Shown here in pieces: positions 1-6,454 of a DNA stretch of 6,637 bases. The translations under genes and the position numbers were made by a program. The stretch comes from Fimbriimonadales bacterium (GTDB lineage: Bacteria > Armatimonadota > Fimbriimonadia > Fimbriimonadales > Fimbriimonadaceae), in NCBI GenBank assembly GCA_026392145.1, contig JAPLCS010000304.1:1-6637 (forward strand), in the 5' to 3' direction. Within the stretch, counting starts at the first letter, position 1; the number at the start of each line of letters is the position of its first letter. The notes below the pieces were generated by a model. The model made no database searches and was not told the origin of the DNA. It saw only the letters and a program-made list of their open reading frames with translations.

Positions 1-428
1 ACTCGAATTGAAGCGAACTGCCCTTTGGGGTCTTCGAGGTTGGCAAGTGCGACTGAGTTGGACAGTGCCACCGTTGGAGCGAATACCACGCAGTGCAGCC
101 CGAGGCAGATGACTGATCCGATGAAGGTGGTTTGTAGGGCGAGGAGGAAAATGAAAATTGTTGAGAAGCAGTGCAGTATTCCCAGCATTTTTTGGGCTTG
201 AAATCTTCGGTCGGCAAGCCTTCCCATCCACGGCGACATAAACAGGCTTGCCAGCGGCATGAGCATGAAGAGGATGCCTAGTTGGTTGCCATCAATTGCG
301 AGCCCTAGGGGGCGCTGGGCTTGGAAGTAAGTTGGGGCTACTGGTAACCAGGCTCCCCAAATTGCGTATTGGAGGAACATCATCAGCCACAATCGAACGG
401 ATTTTGTTGGCACTGATTTAGAACTCAC
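1..428 (-). CDS. Nucleoside:H+ symporter-like MFS transporter, N-terminal part (runs off left edge)
   Basis: Partial gene; about 142 codons are present and the C-terminal part lies outside the window. The protein would be a polytopic inner-membrane permease. The first segment reads VRLWLMMFLQYAIWGAWLP, followed by PTYF, which is the opening of the NupG/XapB nucleoside:H+ symporter branch of MFS. It is followed by a G-x-L helix, the cytoplasmic loop PWMGRLADRR (the MFS G-x-x-AD-R loop between helices 2 and 3), further hydrophobic helices, a PTVALSNSVAL helix and QFASIR, matching the family's PT-x-x-L-x-N and F-x-x-IR motifs. The start is uncertain: GTG at 428 is the furthest upstream codon after an in-frame stop and has no visible Shine-Dalgarno; ATG at 383 would begin almost inside helix 1. 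It lies 47 bp after the kinase on the same strand with no evident terminator, so co-transcription is possible. Family assignment is good; the substrate (nucleoside or another small solute) is inferred. Confidence 0.8.
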   Translation of the reverse strand, partial: MSSKSVPTKSVRLWLMMFLQYAIWGAWLPVAPTYFQAQRPLGLAIDGNQLGILFMLMPLASLFMSPWMGRLADRRFQAQKMLGILHCFSTIFIFLLALQTTFIGSVICLGLHCVVFAPTVALSNSVALANLEDPKGQFASIR

Positions 429-475
429 TCACGGATTTTGACTTAATTCGGACGCTGGGAGTTTAGGTGGGTTGT

Positions 476-1975
476 TTATTGGGGCTGAGGGAACTTTAGG
501 GTAACGGTTGTGCCGGTGTTTACCTTGCTTTGGATGTGAACCTCGCCGCCGTGCCGAAGCATGGTGGCTTTCACTATCGCCAAGCCTAAACCTGTTCCGC
601 CATCTTTGCGATTGCGGGACTGGTCCACCCGATAGAAGCGCTCGGTGAGTTTAGGTAGGTGTTCTGGAGCGATACCGGGTCCTTTATCTGTGACAGAAAC
701 TTCGATGACTGAGGCGTGGTTTGCCTCTTTCCGCTTGGAGAGTTTCACCTCAATAGGGGTTCCTTTGGGTGAATAGCGTTTCGCATTTTCGATTAGGTTG
801 GTGACAGCTCGATTGATTTCCAACTCGGATCCTTGCAGAGTGAAGTTGTCCGGAGCGTGGAGTTGAATGGGGTGGTTGGGGTCTTGGAGTTGGTTTACAA
901 TGTCTTCGACTACCGCCTTGATATCTATGGTTTCGAATGGGGGTGACTGTGTGCCTTCAAGGCGAGCGAGGGTGAGGAATTGCTCCACCATCTGACCCAT
1001 TTTGTGGCTTTCTTTTTCTGCGAGTACTAGGGCTTCTCGTAGCTCTTCTTCGGTTGATTCCTGTTCGAGCACGGCTCCGGTGGCGAGTTGAATTCGAGTG
1101 ATGGGGGTTCGTAGTTCGTGTGAAGCATCTCCGACAAACTGTTTTTGCCTTTCTAGGCTTAATTTTTGTGATTGGAACGAGGTTTGGAGCCTTTCAAGCA
1201 TTGAGTTGAAGGTGGATGCCAGGCGACCAATTTCATCATTGGACTTCACTTCAAGTCGAAGTCCCAATTCTGAATCATTGATTCTTGAGGCGGCATCGGT
1301 GACTTTTTCGACGGGTGAGAGTGCGCGATTGGCGAGAAACCAGCCCGCAAGCGTTGCCATTGCGACAATGAATGGAATGAGTACCAGGACAGTTTGGTTA
1401 TGAGTTTCTTTAAGTCGCTGGAAGTCGGCGAGGTCATGACCTAGTTGCACAAATCCAATGAGTTTTCCTTCGCGGAGAATGGGGGCAGTAACGACCCTTG
1501 TTGGAACATTTTGGAAGACAATCTGCACGATTTTAGGACTTTTGAGAGACTTGTCCTTTACGGTATCGGGGTCTAGGTGCCGCTTTTCTGTTGCTAGTCG
1601 TGCTTTGCCGTTTGCATCGTAGATGGCGGGTCTGCCGATGTCATTATTTGGTGGTGGTGGGTTGCGTAGTTCTGGCGGCAAGCGATCTTCGAGGCTGTTT
1701 GAACCGTTTCCTTGACCTTGGTCTGGTCCTTGATCGAATCCTTGGTTGGGGTTTTGATCGGGGTTTCGATCATTGGGTCTTTGACCGGGACCGGGACGCT
1801 GACCGTTGAAGGGTGCGCGGTCGCGAGTCATTTTGGTGCTCATCCTGATTAGGTCTCGGTCTATCGAATCCACGAAGAGCTTTTGGGTTCTAAGCACCAG
1901 AAATTCGATTCCGACCATGAGGCCCACAAACACCACGATGGCGTTTAGTAGCACGAGTTTGAGGCGAATCGACAT
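476..1975 (-). CDS. Membrane sensor histidine kinase (HAMP-HisKA-HATPase)
   Basis: A 499-residue transmembrane kinase that autophosphorylates on histidine and should pass the phosphate to the regulator encoded just upstream. Visible order: transmembrane helix at about 8-28; extracytoplasmic sensor region about 29-194, including a Pro/Gln/Asn/Gly/Asp-rich stretch (57-91) and a PPPP run (106-109); second helix about 195-216; HAMP linker about 217-270; dimerisation domain with H-box DASHELRTP and phospho-acceptor H286; ATPase domain with N-box N393/N397, G1 box DKGPGIA (430-436), F-box ERFYRVD (445-451) and G2 box GGTGLGL (459-465). All catalytic boxes are intact. The ATG overlaps the regulator's TAA (TAATG), and an AGGAAGG Shine-Dalgarno sits 9 nt upstream inside the regulator gene, so the two are translationally coupled. 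The domain order resembles QseC/CusS-type kinases; the signal is unknown. The low-complexity stretch is the odd feature. Confidence 0.96.
   Translation of the reverse strand: MSIRLKLVLLNAIVVFVGLMVGIEFLVLRTQKLFVDSIDRDLIRMSTKMTRDRAPFNGQRPGPGQRPNDRNPDQNPNQGFDQGPDQGQGNGSNSLEDRLPPELRNPPPPNNDIGRPAIYDANGKARLATEKRHLDPDTVKDKSLKSPKIVQIVFQNVPTRVVTAPILREGKLIGFVQLGHDLADFQRLKETHNQTVLVLIPFIVAMATLAGWFLANRALSPVEKVTDAASRINDSELGLRLEVKSNDEIGRLASTFNSMLERLQTSFQSQKLSLERQKQFVGDASHELRTPITRIQLATGAVLEQESTEEELREALVLAEKESHKMGQMVEQFLTLARLEGTQSPPFETIDIKAVVEDIVNQLQDPNHPIQLHAPDNFTLQGSELEINRAVTNLIENAKRYSPKGTPIEVKLSKRKEANHASVIEVSVTDKGPGIAPEHLPKLTERFYRVDQSRNRKDGGTGLGLAIVKATMLRHGGEVHIQSKVNTGTTVTLKFPQPQ
1703..1807 (-). repeat. 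Low-complexity coding repeat in kinase sensor domain
   Basis: This stretch encodes kinase residues 57-91, in which 34 of 35 residues are N, G, Q, R, P or D; the exception is F80. Short degenerate units recur in the protein (GQRP twice, NPDQ/NPNQ, FDQG, GPDQGQG), and GATCAA and GACCAA words recur in the DNA coding strand. It lies just after transmembrane helix 1 and is predicted to be a flexible, disordered linker outside the membrane. Such imperfect tandem codon repeats are prone to in-frame length changes; here the reading frame is intact. Confidence 0.7.
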
Positions 1976-2649
1976 TATTCAGCGCCTTCCTGAATTCGGT
2001 AGCCGAACCCATGAATCGTTTCAATCAAGCTTCTCTCTCTTCCCACATCTATCTTCTTCCGCAAAGCGGTGACATGGAAATTAACAGTATTTGACAGGGA
2101 TTGGTCATCATTCCACACTTGTTCGATGATGTACTCCCTGGAAAGGGTTCTTCCTCGGTTGCGAGCGAGTGATTCTAGGAGCGAGTATTCGCGTGGTGTT
2201 AGGTGGAGAATTTCACCTTGTCGTTTGACTATCTTTGACCTTGTTTCTATTTCTAGGTCTGCCAGATAGATTATTGATGACTTTTCCAGTTTGCCTCGGC
2301 GGGTTAATGCTCTCACGCGAGCTAATAACTCTTTAATGGAAAACGGTTTGACGAGGTAGTCATCTGCTCCTAAGTCTAGACCTTTCACTCGGTCCTCAAT
2401 GGCGTCCTTGGCGGTGAGCATTAGGATTGGCACGGGATTTTTTGAGTCTCGGATTGATTGGCACACCGACCATCCGTCACGCAGTGGCATCATGACGTCG
2501 AGGATTACTAGGGAGTATTCGTGGGAGCGAATGTAGTCCAGCGCCATCTGTCCGTTGACGACCCAGTCAACGACGTATCCCTCCTTTATTAGCGACCGAC
2601 GAAGTCGATCACCGATAATGTCATCATCTTCGGCAATCAGAATGCGCAT
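1975..2649 (-). CDS. OmpR/PhoB-family response regulator
   Basis: A 224-residue two-domain DNA-binding regulator, the cognate partner of the adjacent kinase. The receiver domain (about 1-118) has the acidic pocket E7/D8/D9, phospho-acceptor D51 in VILDVMMP, switch T79 in MLTA, and K101 in YLVKPF. The C-terminal winged-helix domain (about 124-221) shows the family pattern: LTPREYSLLESLARNRGRTL, then SREYIIEQVW, a recognition-helix region NTVNFHVTALRKKI, and the wing TIHGFGYRI. Length and all key residues are normal. The ATG at 2649 places the conserved MRILIAEDD at the N terminus; no Shine-Dalgarno precedes it, and a TATACT -10-like box lies 10-15 nt upstream, so the message may be leaderless. 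It is first in a probable operon with the kinase (1-nt overlap) and possibly the transporter, and is divergent from the methyltransferase-glycosyltransferase gene. Domain-level similarity is to QseB/CusR-type regulators; targets are unknown. Confidence 0.97.
   Translation of the reverse strand: MRILIAEDDDIIGDRLRRSLIKEGYVVDWVVNGQMALDYIRSHEYSLVILDVMMPLRDGWSVCQSIRDSKNPVPILMLTAKDAIEDRVKGLDLGADDYLVKPFSIKELLARVRALTRRGKLEKSSIIYLADLEIETRSKIVKRQGEILHLTPREYSLLESLARNRGRTLSREYIIEQVWNDDQSLSNTVNFHVTALRKKIDVGRERSLIETIHGFGYRIQEGAE
1985..1991 (-). promoter_or_regulatory. Shine-Dalgarno of the histidine kinase, inside the regulator gene
   Basis: The minus strand reads AGGAAGG here, with 9 nt to the kinase ATG at 1975. 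It lies in the last codons of the response regulator, whose TAA shares one base with the kinase ATG (TAATG). This supports the chosen kinase start and implies translational coupling of the pair. Confidence 0.65.
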
Positions 2650-2749
2650 CTTAATCGGAGTATACGTTGGCGCCTATTTGATTGTTATTTGGGAAGGTTT
2701 TGGTAAGAAACCTAAAGTATTTTGGGAACTACCCGATACAAATACCAGC
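2650..2749. promoter_or_regulatory. Divergent intergenic region with 11-bp-phased direct repeats (candidate regulator operator)
   Basis: A 100-bp AT-rich spacer between the response regulator (leftward) and the methyltransferase-glycosyltransferase gene (rightward) that must hold the promoters of both. On the plus strand TTTG-starting octamers occur at 2677 (TTTGATTG), 2688 (TTTGGGAA), 2699 (TTTGGTAA) and 2721 (TTTGGGAA). The offsets are 11, 11 and 22 bp, so all sit on one face of the helix; the copy expected at 2710 is absent. OmpR/PhoB-type regulators are known to bind head-to-tail as dimers to direct repeats of about 11 bp. The array covers the place where a -35 element for the leftward promoter would lie. 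Binding by the adjacent regulator is inferred. A 6-bp inverted repeat (AGGTTT at 2695-2700, AAACCT at 2708-2713) overlaps the array. Confidence 0.5.
2659..2664 (-). promoter_or_regulatory. Candidate -10 element for the regulator-kinase operon
   Basis: The minus strand reads TATACT, one mismatch from TATAAT, ending 9 nt before the regulator ATG. At 17-bp spacing the -35 position (2682-2687, TAACAA on the minus strand) does not resemble TTGACA and falls within the phased repeats, as expected of an activator-dependent promoter. Transcription would start at about 2652, giving an almost leaderless message. This is a motif match only. Confidence 0.35.
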
Positions 2750-4402
2750 ATGAGCACTACGACTCCGACATTGCCTTGGACTGGCGAACGAATGATTCCA
2801 TTCGTCAGCGACTACGCCACCCAAGCAACTCACTGGCAACGGTATTTGTATTTCCGCCCTTGGTATGAGGATGCGGTGGTTGTGGATGCTGCTTGTGGTG
2901 AGGGTTACGGAACGGATTATGCGTCTATTTTTGCCAAGTCGGCAACCGGTGCGGATATTTCGAAAGAGGCTACTGACTTTGCGTCCTCGGTTTATCCCAC
3001 TGCTACGTATGTGACGAAGGACTGCTGTGACTTCGACTATTCCGGCGCGGATTTGGTTATTAGTTTTGAAACCATTGAGCACTTGCCAGATCCTGAGAAG
3101 TTTTTGGAAGCGGTGAAGGCTTGCCAGGGAAGAATTGTTATCAGTACTCCGAATCGGAAGCTTTATGACCCCCATGCGAAGTTGGGTGACAAGCCAACAA
3201 ATCCGTATCACACTATTGAGTGGACTGCGGAAGAGTTTGCTGAGCTTATCCACAAACACTTTCCTGACCGACAGGTTCGGTTCCTTACTCAGAGCCCCAT
3301 CCTTCCGGGCTACTTGCACGAGGGGCTAGATCCAGATGGTTGGTTTATCATTGCGGTTATTGGTGATGGCGAGTTGCCCCAGTGGCCGAAGCTTGGGTTT
3401 GCGATGCCAACGGTTAATAACGCCACTCAGGGCATTGAGTGCATCTCGGCTTTTGTCACTTACTATCCAGGACCCATGGAGTTTGCGGTTGTGCTGAATG
3501 GAACGGATGAGGACAATACGACGAAGTGGAGGCAGTTTGCTTCTTCGACGCCTGGGTTTGTCCATATCCTTGAAAATGCAGAGAACACTGGCTATGGTGC
3601 AGGTGCGAATAAAGGTCTTGCCTATTTGCAAAAGAAAGGTGGATTCGATGCTTTTGGAGTCACGAATGATGACGTTTATCCATCGCTCGGCTGCTTGAGC
3701 GAACTGTCTTATGCGATGCTTCAGCTCCAAAACATGGATCAAAAGCCTGGTCTTCTGGGTGTTGTGTCGAACAAAGTTGCCGGTAAGCAACTCGTTGAAC
3801 TCAACGGCTTCAACGATTTACCTTCGATGATGCGAACGGCCAACAACTATCTTCGATCGACCAAGTCGAGCGCGACTCCTTGGCCACAGATTAGGGGTCT
3901 TTGCTTCTTGATGACTCCTGAATGTTTGTCTGCTATCGGTGGGTTCGATCCTATCTTTGGGCTGGGCAATTTCGAGGATGATGACCTTAATCTTAGGGCA
4001 AAGCTTGCTGGATTCACCACTTGGATTGTAGATGGTGCCTGGCTTTATCATGAGGGTTCACAAACATTCCAACAGCTTGAAATCGATTACGATGCCAATA
4101 TTCAACGCAACATGGCGGTGTTTGGTCGAAAGTGGGGGATTGAGCACCATGTGGAGTTCATCACCCTTGAGAAGAAGCCAGAGGGAACGTCGTTGTATGT
4201 ACCGTTGGATGCTCAATTTGTTCCCGTCCACAATGTGGTCATTAATGCGAGCGGTGAGACGGTTGATCTCATTCACCAAGCTTCTGACATGGAGTTTTCG
4301 TACTGGGTGTTTGCTCAGCTTCGAGCAGGTGGAGTGGAAGTTCGAGAACAGATTCTTGATAGTCTGAAAGCATTGGAAGCAAAGTACGCTACGGCTGCTT
4401 AA
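2750..4402 (+). CDS. Bifunctional SAM methyltransferase / family 2 glycosyltransferase fusion
   Basis: A 550-residue soluble protein joining two enzymes, probably acting on a surface glycan or glycoconjugate at the cytoplasmic face of the membrane. Residues about 9-205 form a class I SAM methyltransferase: lead motif PWTGERM (9-15), SAM-binding motif VVVDAACGEGYG (43-54), acidic D69 after strand 2, FETIEHLPDP (106-115) and ISTPN (131-135). Residues about 214-460 form a GT-A family 2 glycosyltransferase: strand 1 GFAMPTVNN, VVLNGTDED (247-255), ENTGYGAGANKGL (278-290), a DXD-like NDD (306-308), IRG (381-383), GGFDPIFGLGNFEDDDLNLR (397-416) with E409/D410/D412, and HEGS (434-437). The tail, about 465-550, is unassigned. 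An ATG at 2750 is chosen because PWTGERM is then near the N terminus and the gene does not overlap the regulator; the open frame extends upstream to 2555 only as antisense of the regulator. There is no clear Shine-Dalgarno. Substrate and acceptor are unknown. Confidence 0.9.
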   Translation: MSTTTPTLPWTGERMIPFVSDYATQATHWQRYLYFRPWYEDAVVVDAACGEGYGTDYASIFAKSATGADISKEATDFASSVYPTATYVTKDCCDFDYSGADLVISFETIEHLPDPEKFLEAVKACQGRIVISTPNRKLYDPHAKLGDKPTNPYHTIEWTAEEFAELIHKHFPDRQVRFLTQSPILPGYLHEGLDPDGWFIIAVIGDGELPQWPKLGFAMPTVNNATQGIECISAFVTYYPGPMEFAVVLNGTDEDNTTKWRQFASSTPGFVHILENAENTGYGAGANKGLAYLQKKGGFDAFGVTNDDVYPSLGCLSELSYAMLQLQNMDQKPGLLGVVSNKVAGKQLVELNGFNDLPSMMRTANNYLRSTKSSATPWPQIRGLCFLMTPECLSAIGGFDPIFGLGNFEDDDLNLRAKLAGFTTWIVDGAWLYHEGSQTFQQLEIDYDANIQRNMAVFGRKWGIEHHVEFITLEKKPEGTSLYVPLDAQFVPVHNVVINASGETVDLIHQASDMEFSYWVFAQLRAGGVEVREQILDSLKALEAKYATAA

Positions 4403-4426
4403 GCGCTTGTCACGGCTCGTTTCCTA

Positions 4427-4452
4427 TCCTCCCCTGACTTCCTCCCCTGACT
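4427..4452 (+). repeat. Perfect 2 x 13-bp tandem repeat in the grpE leader
   Basis: TCCTCCCCTGACT occurs twice back to back (4427-4439 and 4440-4452) with no mismatch, in the 69-bp gap between the fusion gene and grpE. Each copy contains CCTCC and CCTGA, both complementary to parts of the TCAGGAG that includes the grpE Shine-Dalgarno. It could be a simple replication-slippage duplication or part of a translational control element. Confidence 0.85.
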
Positions 4453-4466
4453 GGTAAAATCAGGAG
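4442..4466 (+). promoter_or_regulatory. Candidate hairpin sequestering the grpE Shine-Dalgarno
   Basis: CCTGA at 4446-4450 pairs perfectly with TCAGG at 4460-4464 around a 9-nt loop. Two more pairs (4442-4466 and 4443-4465) form past a 2-nt bulge, burying AGGAG. The first tandem copy (CCTGA at 4433-4437) offers an alternative partner. Such a weak stem could open with temperature, which would suit a heat-shock co-chaperone, but no transcript data support it and the stem is short. Confidence 0.3.
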
Positions 4467-4467
4467 A
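4462..4467 (+). promoter_or_regulatory. Shine-Dalgarno of grpE
   Basis: AGGAGA lies 4 nt before the grpE ATG at 4472 (5 nt counted from AGGAG). It is the clearest ribosome binding site in the window and fixes the grpE start. Confidence 0.8.
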
Positions 4468-4471
4468 AGAT

Positions 4472-5041
4472 ATGAACGAGCCTTCAAATCCGACTGAATC
4501 GTCGGAACACCTCACTCCAGAAAATTCCGCACCTGAGGTCGAGGCCACTGAACAGGTTGGCGAGATTGACCTCAATAAGGTCTCAGATTTGATTCAGAAT
4601 CTGACGAAAGAGCGCGACCAAATGAACGAGCAGATGCTTCGGACGATGGCGGATTTCCAAAATTTCCGCAAGCGCACCCAACAAGAGCAGGCCATGATTC
4701 GGCAGTATGCAACCGAAAACTTGGTGATGAGTCTTTTGCCTGTGTTGGATAATTTTGAGCGCACGGTCGCCGCCGCTGAACGCGGTGCCACGATTGAATC
4801 GATGGTTAACGGAGTTCGAGCGGTGGAAAAACAACTCCGCTTCCTGGTTGAGCAGCAAAATGTTACACGCATTGAGTCCTTGGGGGCGCCATTTGATGCG
4901 AATCTGCATGAGGCACTTGGCACGGTTGCCACAAACGACTATCCTGTGGATACGGTTGTTGACGAAATTGAACCGGGGTATAGGATGGGCGATAAAGTTA
5001 TTCGACCTGCGAAGGTTCGAGTCGCAGTAGCTCTAAGTTAA
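4472..5041 (+). CDS. grpE: GrpE, nucleotide exchange factor of DnaK
   Basis: A 189-residue cytoplasmic homodimeric co-chaperone that releases ADP from DnaK (Hsp70). Residues 1-33 form an acidic, Ser/Pro/Glu-rich disordered head. Residues about 34-100 make the long coiled-coil helix, including MADFQNFRKRTQQE (59-72) and LLPVLDNFERT (88-98). A short helical-bundle segment follows (about 108-130), then the beta-wing that contacts DnaK, with the family signature GAPFDANLHEALGTV (138-152) and PGYRMGDKVIRPAKVRVA (168-185). Length and motifs are typical. The start is backed by an AGGAGA ribosome site. Neither dnaK, dnaJ nor hrcA is next to it, and no CIRCE inverted repeat (TTAGCACTC-N9-GAGTGCTAA) lies upstream, so heat control, if any, must work another way; the upstream tandem repeat and hairpin are candidates. 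glmM follows after 33 bp with no visible terminator. Confidence 0.98.
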   Translation: MNEPSNPTESSEHLTPENSAPEVEATEQVGEIDLNKVSDLIQNLTKERDQMNEQMLRTMADFQNFRKRTQQEQAMIRQYATENLVMSLLPVLDNFERTVAAAERGATIESMVNGVRAVEKQLRFLVEQQNVTRIESLGAPFDANLHEALGTVATNDYPVDTVVDEIEPGYRMGDKVIRPAKVRVAVALS

Positions 5042-5074
5042 ATTGGCGTAACCCACCCTCACTGAGCAGATGTC

Positions 5075-6454
5075 ATGAGCAAAAAACACTTTGGTACCGA
5101 TGGAATTCGAGGAGTTGCAAACTCCAAGCTTACGCCTGAACTTGCACTGAGTTTAGGTAGGGCGGCGGGGCAGTGGCTTCGAAAGTCGGGAATGACGGCC
5201 CGAGTGGTGGTGGGACGTGACACCAGAAAGAGTGGTCCCATGATTGAGATGGCGCTTTCTGCAGGGTTTAACTCTGCGGGAGTGGATGTGGTTTCTATTG
5301 GGGTGGCTCCGACGCCGGCGGTTTCATTTGTTGCTCGAACTGGCGATTTCAGCCTTGGAATTGTGATCTCAGCTTCTCATAATCCGTTCGAAGATAACGG
5401 TATCAAGATGATTGGTCCAAACGGACACAAGCTTCCGGATGAGGTTGAAATTGAGATCGAGCGGTTGATGGAAGAGGACTCTCACCGGGCTACAGGTGGT
5501 GGCATTGGTACGGTTTCGTACTCTCCGGAACTGGTGGCTGGTTATCTTGACATGCTGATGAGCATTGTTCCAAGTGGGCTGGCGGGGATGAAGATTGCGG
5601 TTGATGGAGCCAATGGAGCGGCCTATGCGATGGGACCGGAACTCCTTAAGAAGCTTGGTGCCGAGGTTGTTGCTACCGCTGTTGAACCTGACGGGGTGAA
5701 TATCAATTTGCACTGCGGTGCGACTCATCCTGATACGATTCAATCCCTTACGAAGGAGTCGGGTGCCTGTTTTGGTGTTTCTTTTGACGGTGATGCTGAT
5801 AGAGCGGTGTTTAGCGACTCTAAAGGTCGGCTTATCAATGGTGACCGCACCATCGGTATTTGGGCGGAACATGAGCAGAGCGTTGGAAGACTCGTTCCTC
5901 CTGTGGTGGTTGGAACGGTCATGACCAATGGTGGGTTTGAGCACTATGCCGTGACGAAAGGGATTCAACTCGAGCGGACTCCAGTTGGAGATAAGTACGT
6001 TTCACAGCGGATTGGTGAAACCAAGGCGCGAATCGGCGGGGAGCAAAGTGGGCACATCATTTTCCCTGAACGTGGCCCGACTGGTGATGGCCTGGTTACG
6101 ATGCTTGAGCTTCTTCGAGTCATTGTGGAGTCGAAACGTGATGCTGCGAGTTACTATGATGCCTATGAACCATGGCCTCAGCTGTTGACGAATATGAAAG
6201 TCGCCGATCGTTCTACTTGGAATGATGGTGAACTTGTGCAATCGGCGATTGAGCAGGCCACCAAGGACCTTGTTGGACGGGGCAGAATTAATGTTCGTTC
6301 ATCGGGAACTCAAAACCTGGTTCGAGTTATGGTCGAGGCTGATACTTATGATCTCCGAGATCTTGTTTCTGCTTCGGTCGTTGGTGCGATCACCCGAGAA
6401 GCTGGCGGAGAAATTGTTAATAAAACGGACTTAACTTATGCTCTTGGCGATTGA
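5075..6454 (+). CDS. glmM: Phosphoglucosamine mutase
   Basis: A 459-residue cytoplasmic enzyme converting glucosamine 6-phosphate to glucosamine 1-phosphate, on the route to UDP-GlcNAc for peptidoglycan and other envelope glycans. It is an alpha-D-phosphohexomutase of near-usual length (about 445-460). Visible motifs: FGTDGIRG (6-13); active-site ISASHNP with phosphoserine S101 (98-104); metal-binding DGDADR with D238, D240 and D242; sugar-recognition GGEQSGHII (321-329); and the C-terminal phosphate loop [15 protein letters not shown] (407-421). The GEQSG loop and the FGTDGIRG start point to GlmM rather than phosphomannomutase/phosphoglucomutase. In the phosphate loop the common SGTEP reads SGTQN, while the R-x-SGT core is kept. 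ATG at 5075 puts FGTDGIRG at the usual place; the ribosome site is weak. It is 33 bp after grpE and overlaps coaX by 17 nt, so the three are probably co-transcribed. Confidence 0.97.
   Translation: MSKKHFGTDGIRGVANSKLTPELALSLGRAAGQWLRKSGMTARVVVGRDTRKSGPMIEMALSAGFNSAGVDVVSIGVAPTPAVSFVARTGDFSLGIVISASHNPFEDNGIKMIGPNGHKLPDEVEIEIERLMEEDSHRATGGGIGTVSYSPELVAGYLDMLMSIVPSGLAGMKIAVDGANGAAYAMGPELLKKLGAEVVATAVEPDGVNINLHCGATHPDTIQSLTKESGACFGVSFDGDADRAVFSDSKGRLINGDRTIGIWAEHEQSVGRLVPPVVVGTVMTNGGFEHYAVTKGIQLERTPVGDKYVSQRIGETKARIGGEQSGHIIFPERGPTGDGLVTMLELLRVIVESKRDAASYYDAYEPWPQLLTNMKVADRSTWNDGELVQSAIEQATKDLVGRGRINVRSSGTQNLVRVMVEADTYDLRDLVSASVVGAITREAGGEIVNKTDLTYALGD

Noticed and set aside
2695..2713. Inverted repeat AGGTTT/AAACCT with 7-nt loop in the divergent intergenic region
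   Set aside because: Too short to be a convincing terminator or stand-alone operator, with no T-run after it; OmpR-type regulators use direct repeats, and it overlaps those.
2555..2749. Upstream in-frame extension of the fusion gene (65 more codons)
   Set aside because: Most of it is antisense to the N-terminal receiver codons of the response regulator. The conserved PWTGERM motif sits just after the ATG at 2750, so the extension is not needed.
2729..3319. Minus-strand open frame of 196 codons opposite the methyltransferase domain
   Set aside because: Its translation has no recognisable domain and it lies wholly opposite a well-supported gene, so it is a shadow frame.
4397..4408. Overlapping palindromes GCTTAAGC and AAGCGCTT at the end of the fusion gene, considered as terminator or operator
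   Set aside because: Short, no loop and no following T-run; the first also overlaps the last codons and stop.
4455..4460. TAAAAT as a -10 box for grpE
   Set aside because: Transcription would start at about 4467, removing most of the Shine-Dalgarno, and no -35 lies at the proper distance.
4403..4471. CIRCE heat-shock operator before grpE
   Set aside because: No TTAGCACTC/GAGTGCTAA inverted repeat or close variant is present.
5369..5968. Minus-strand open frame of 199 codons opposite glmM
   Set aside because: Basic, His/Arg/Asn-rich translation with no motif, opposite conserved GlmM motifs; a shadow frame.
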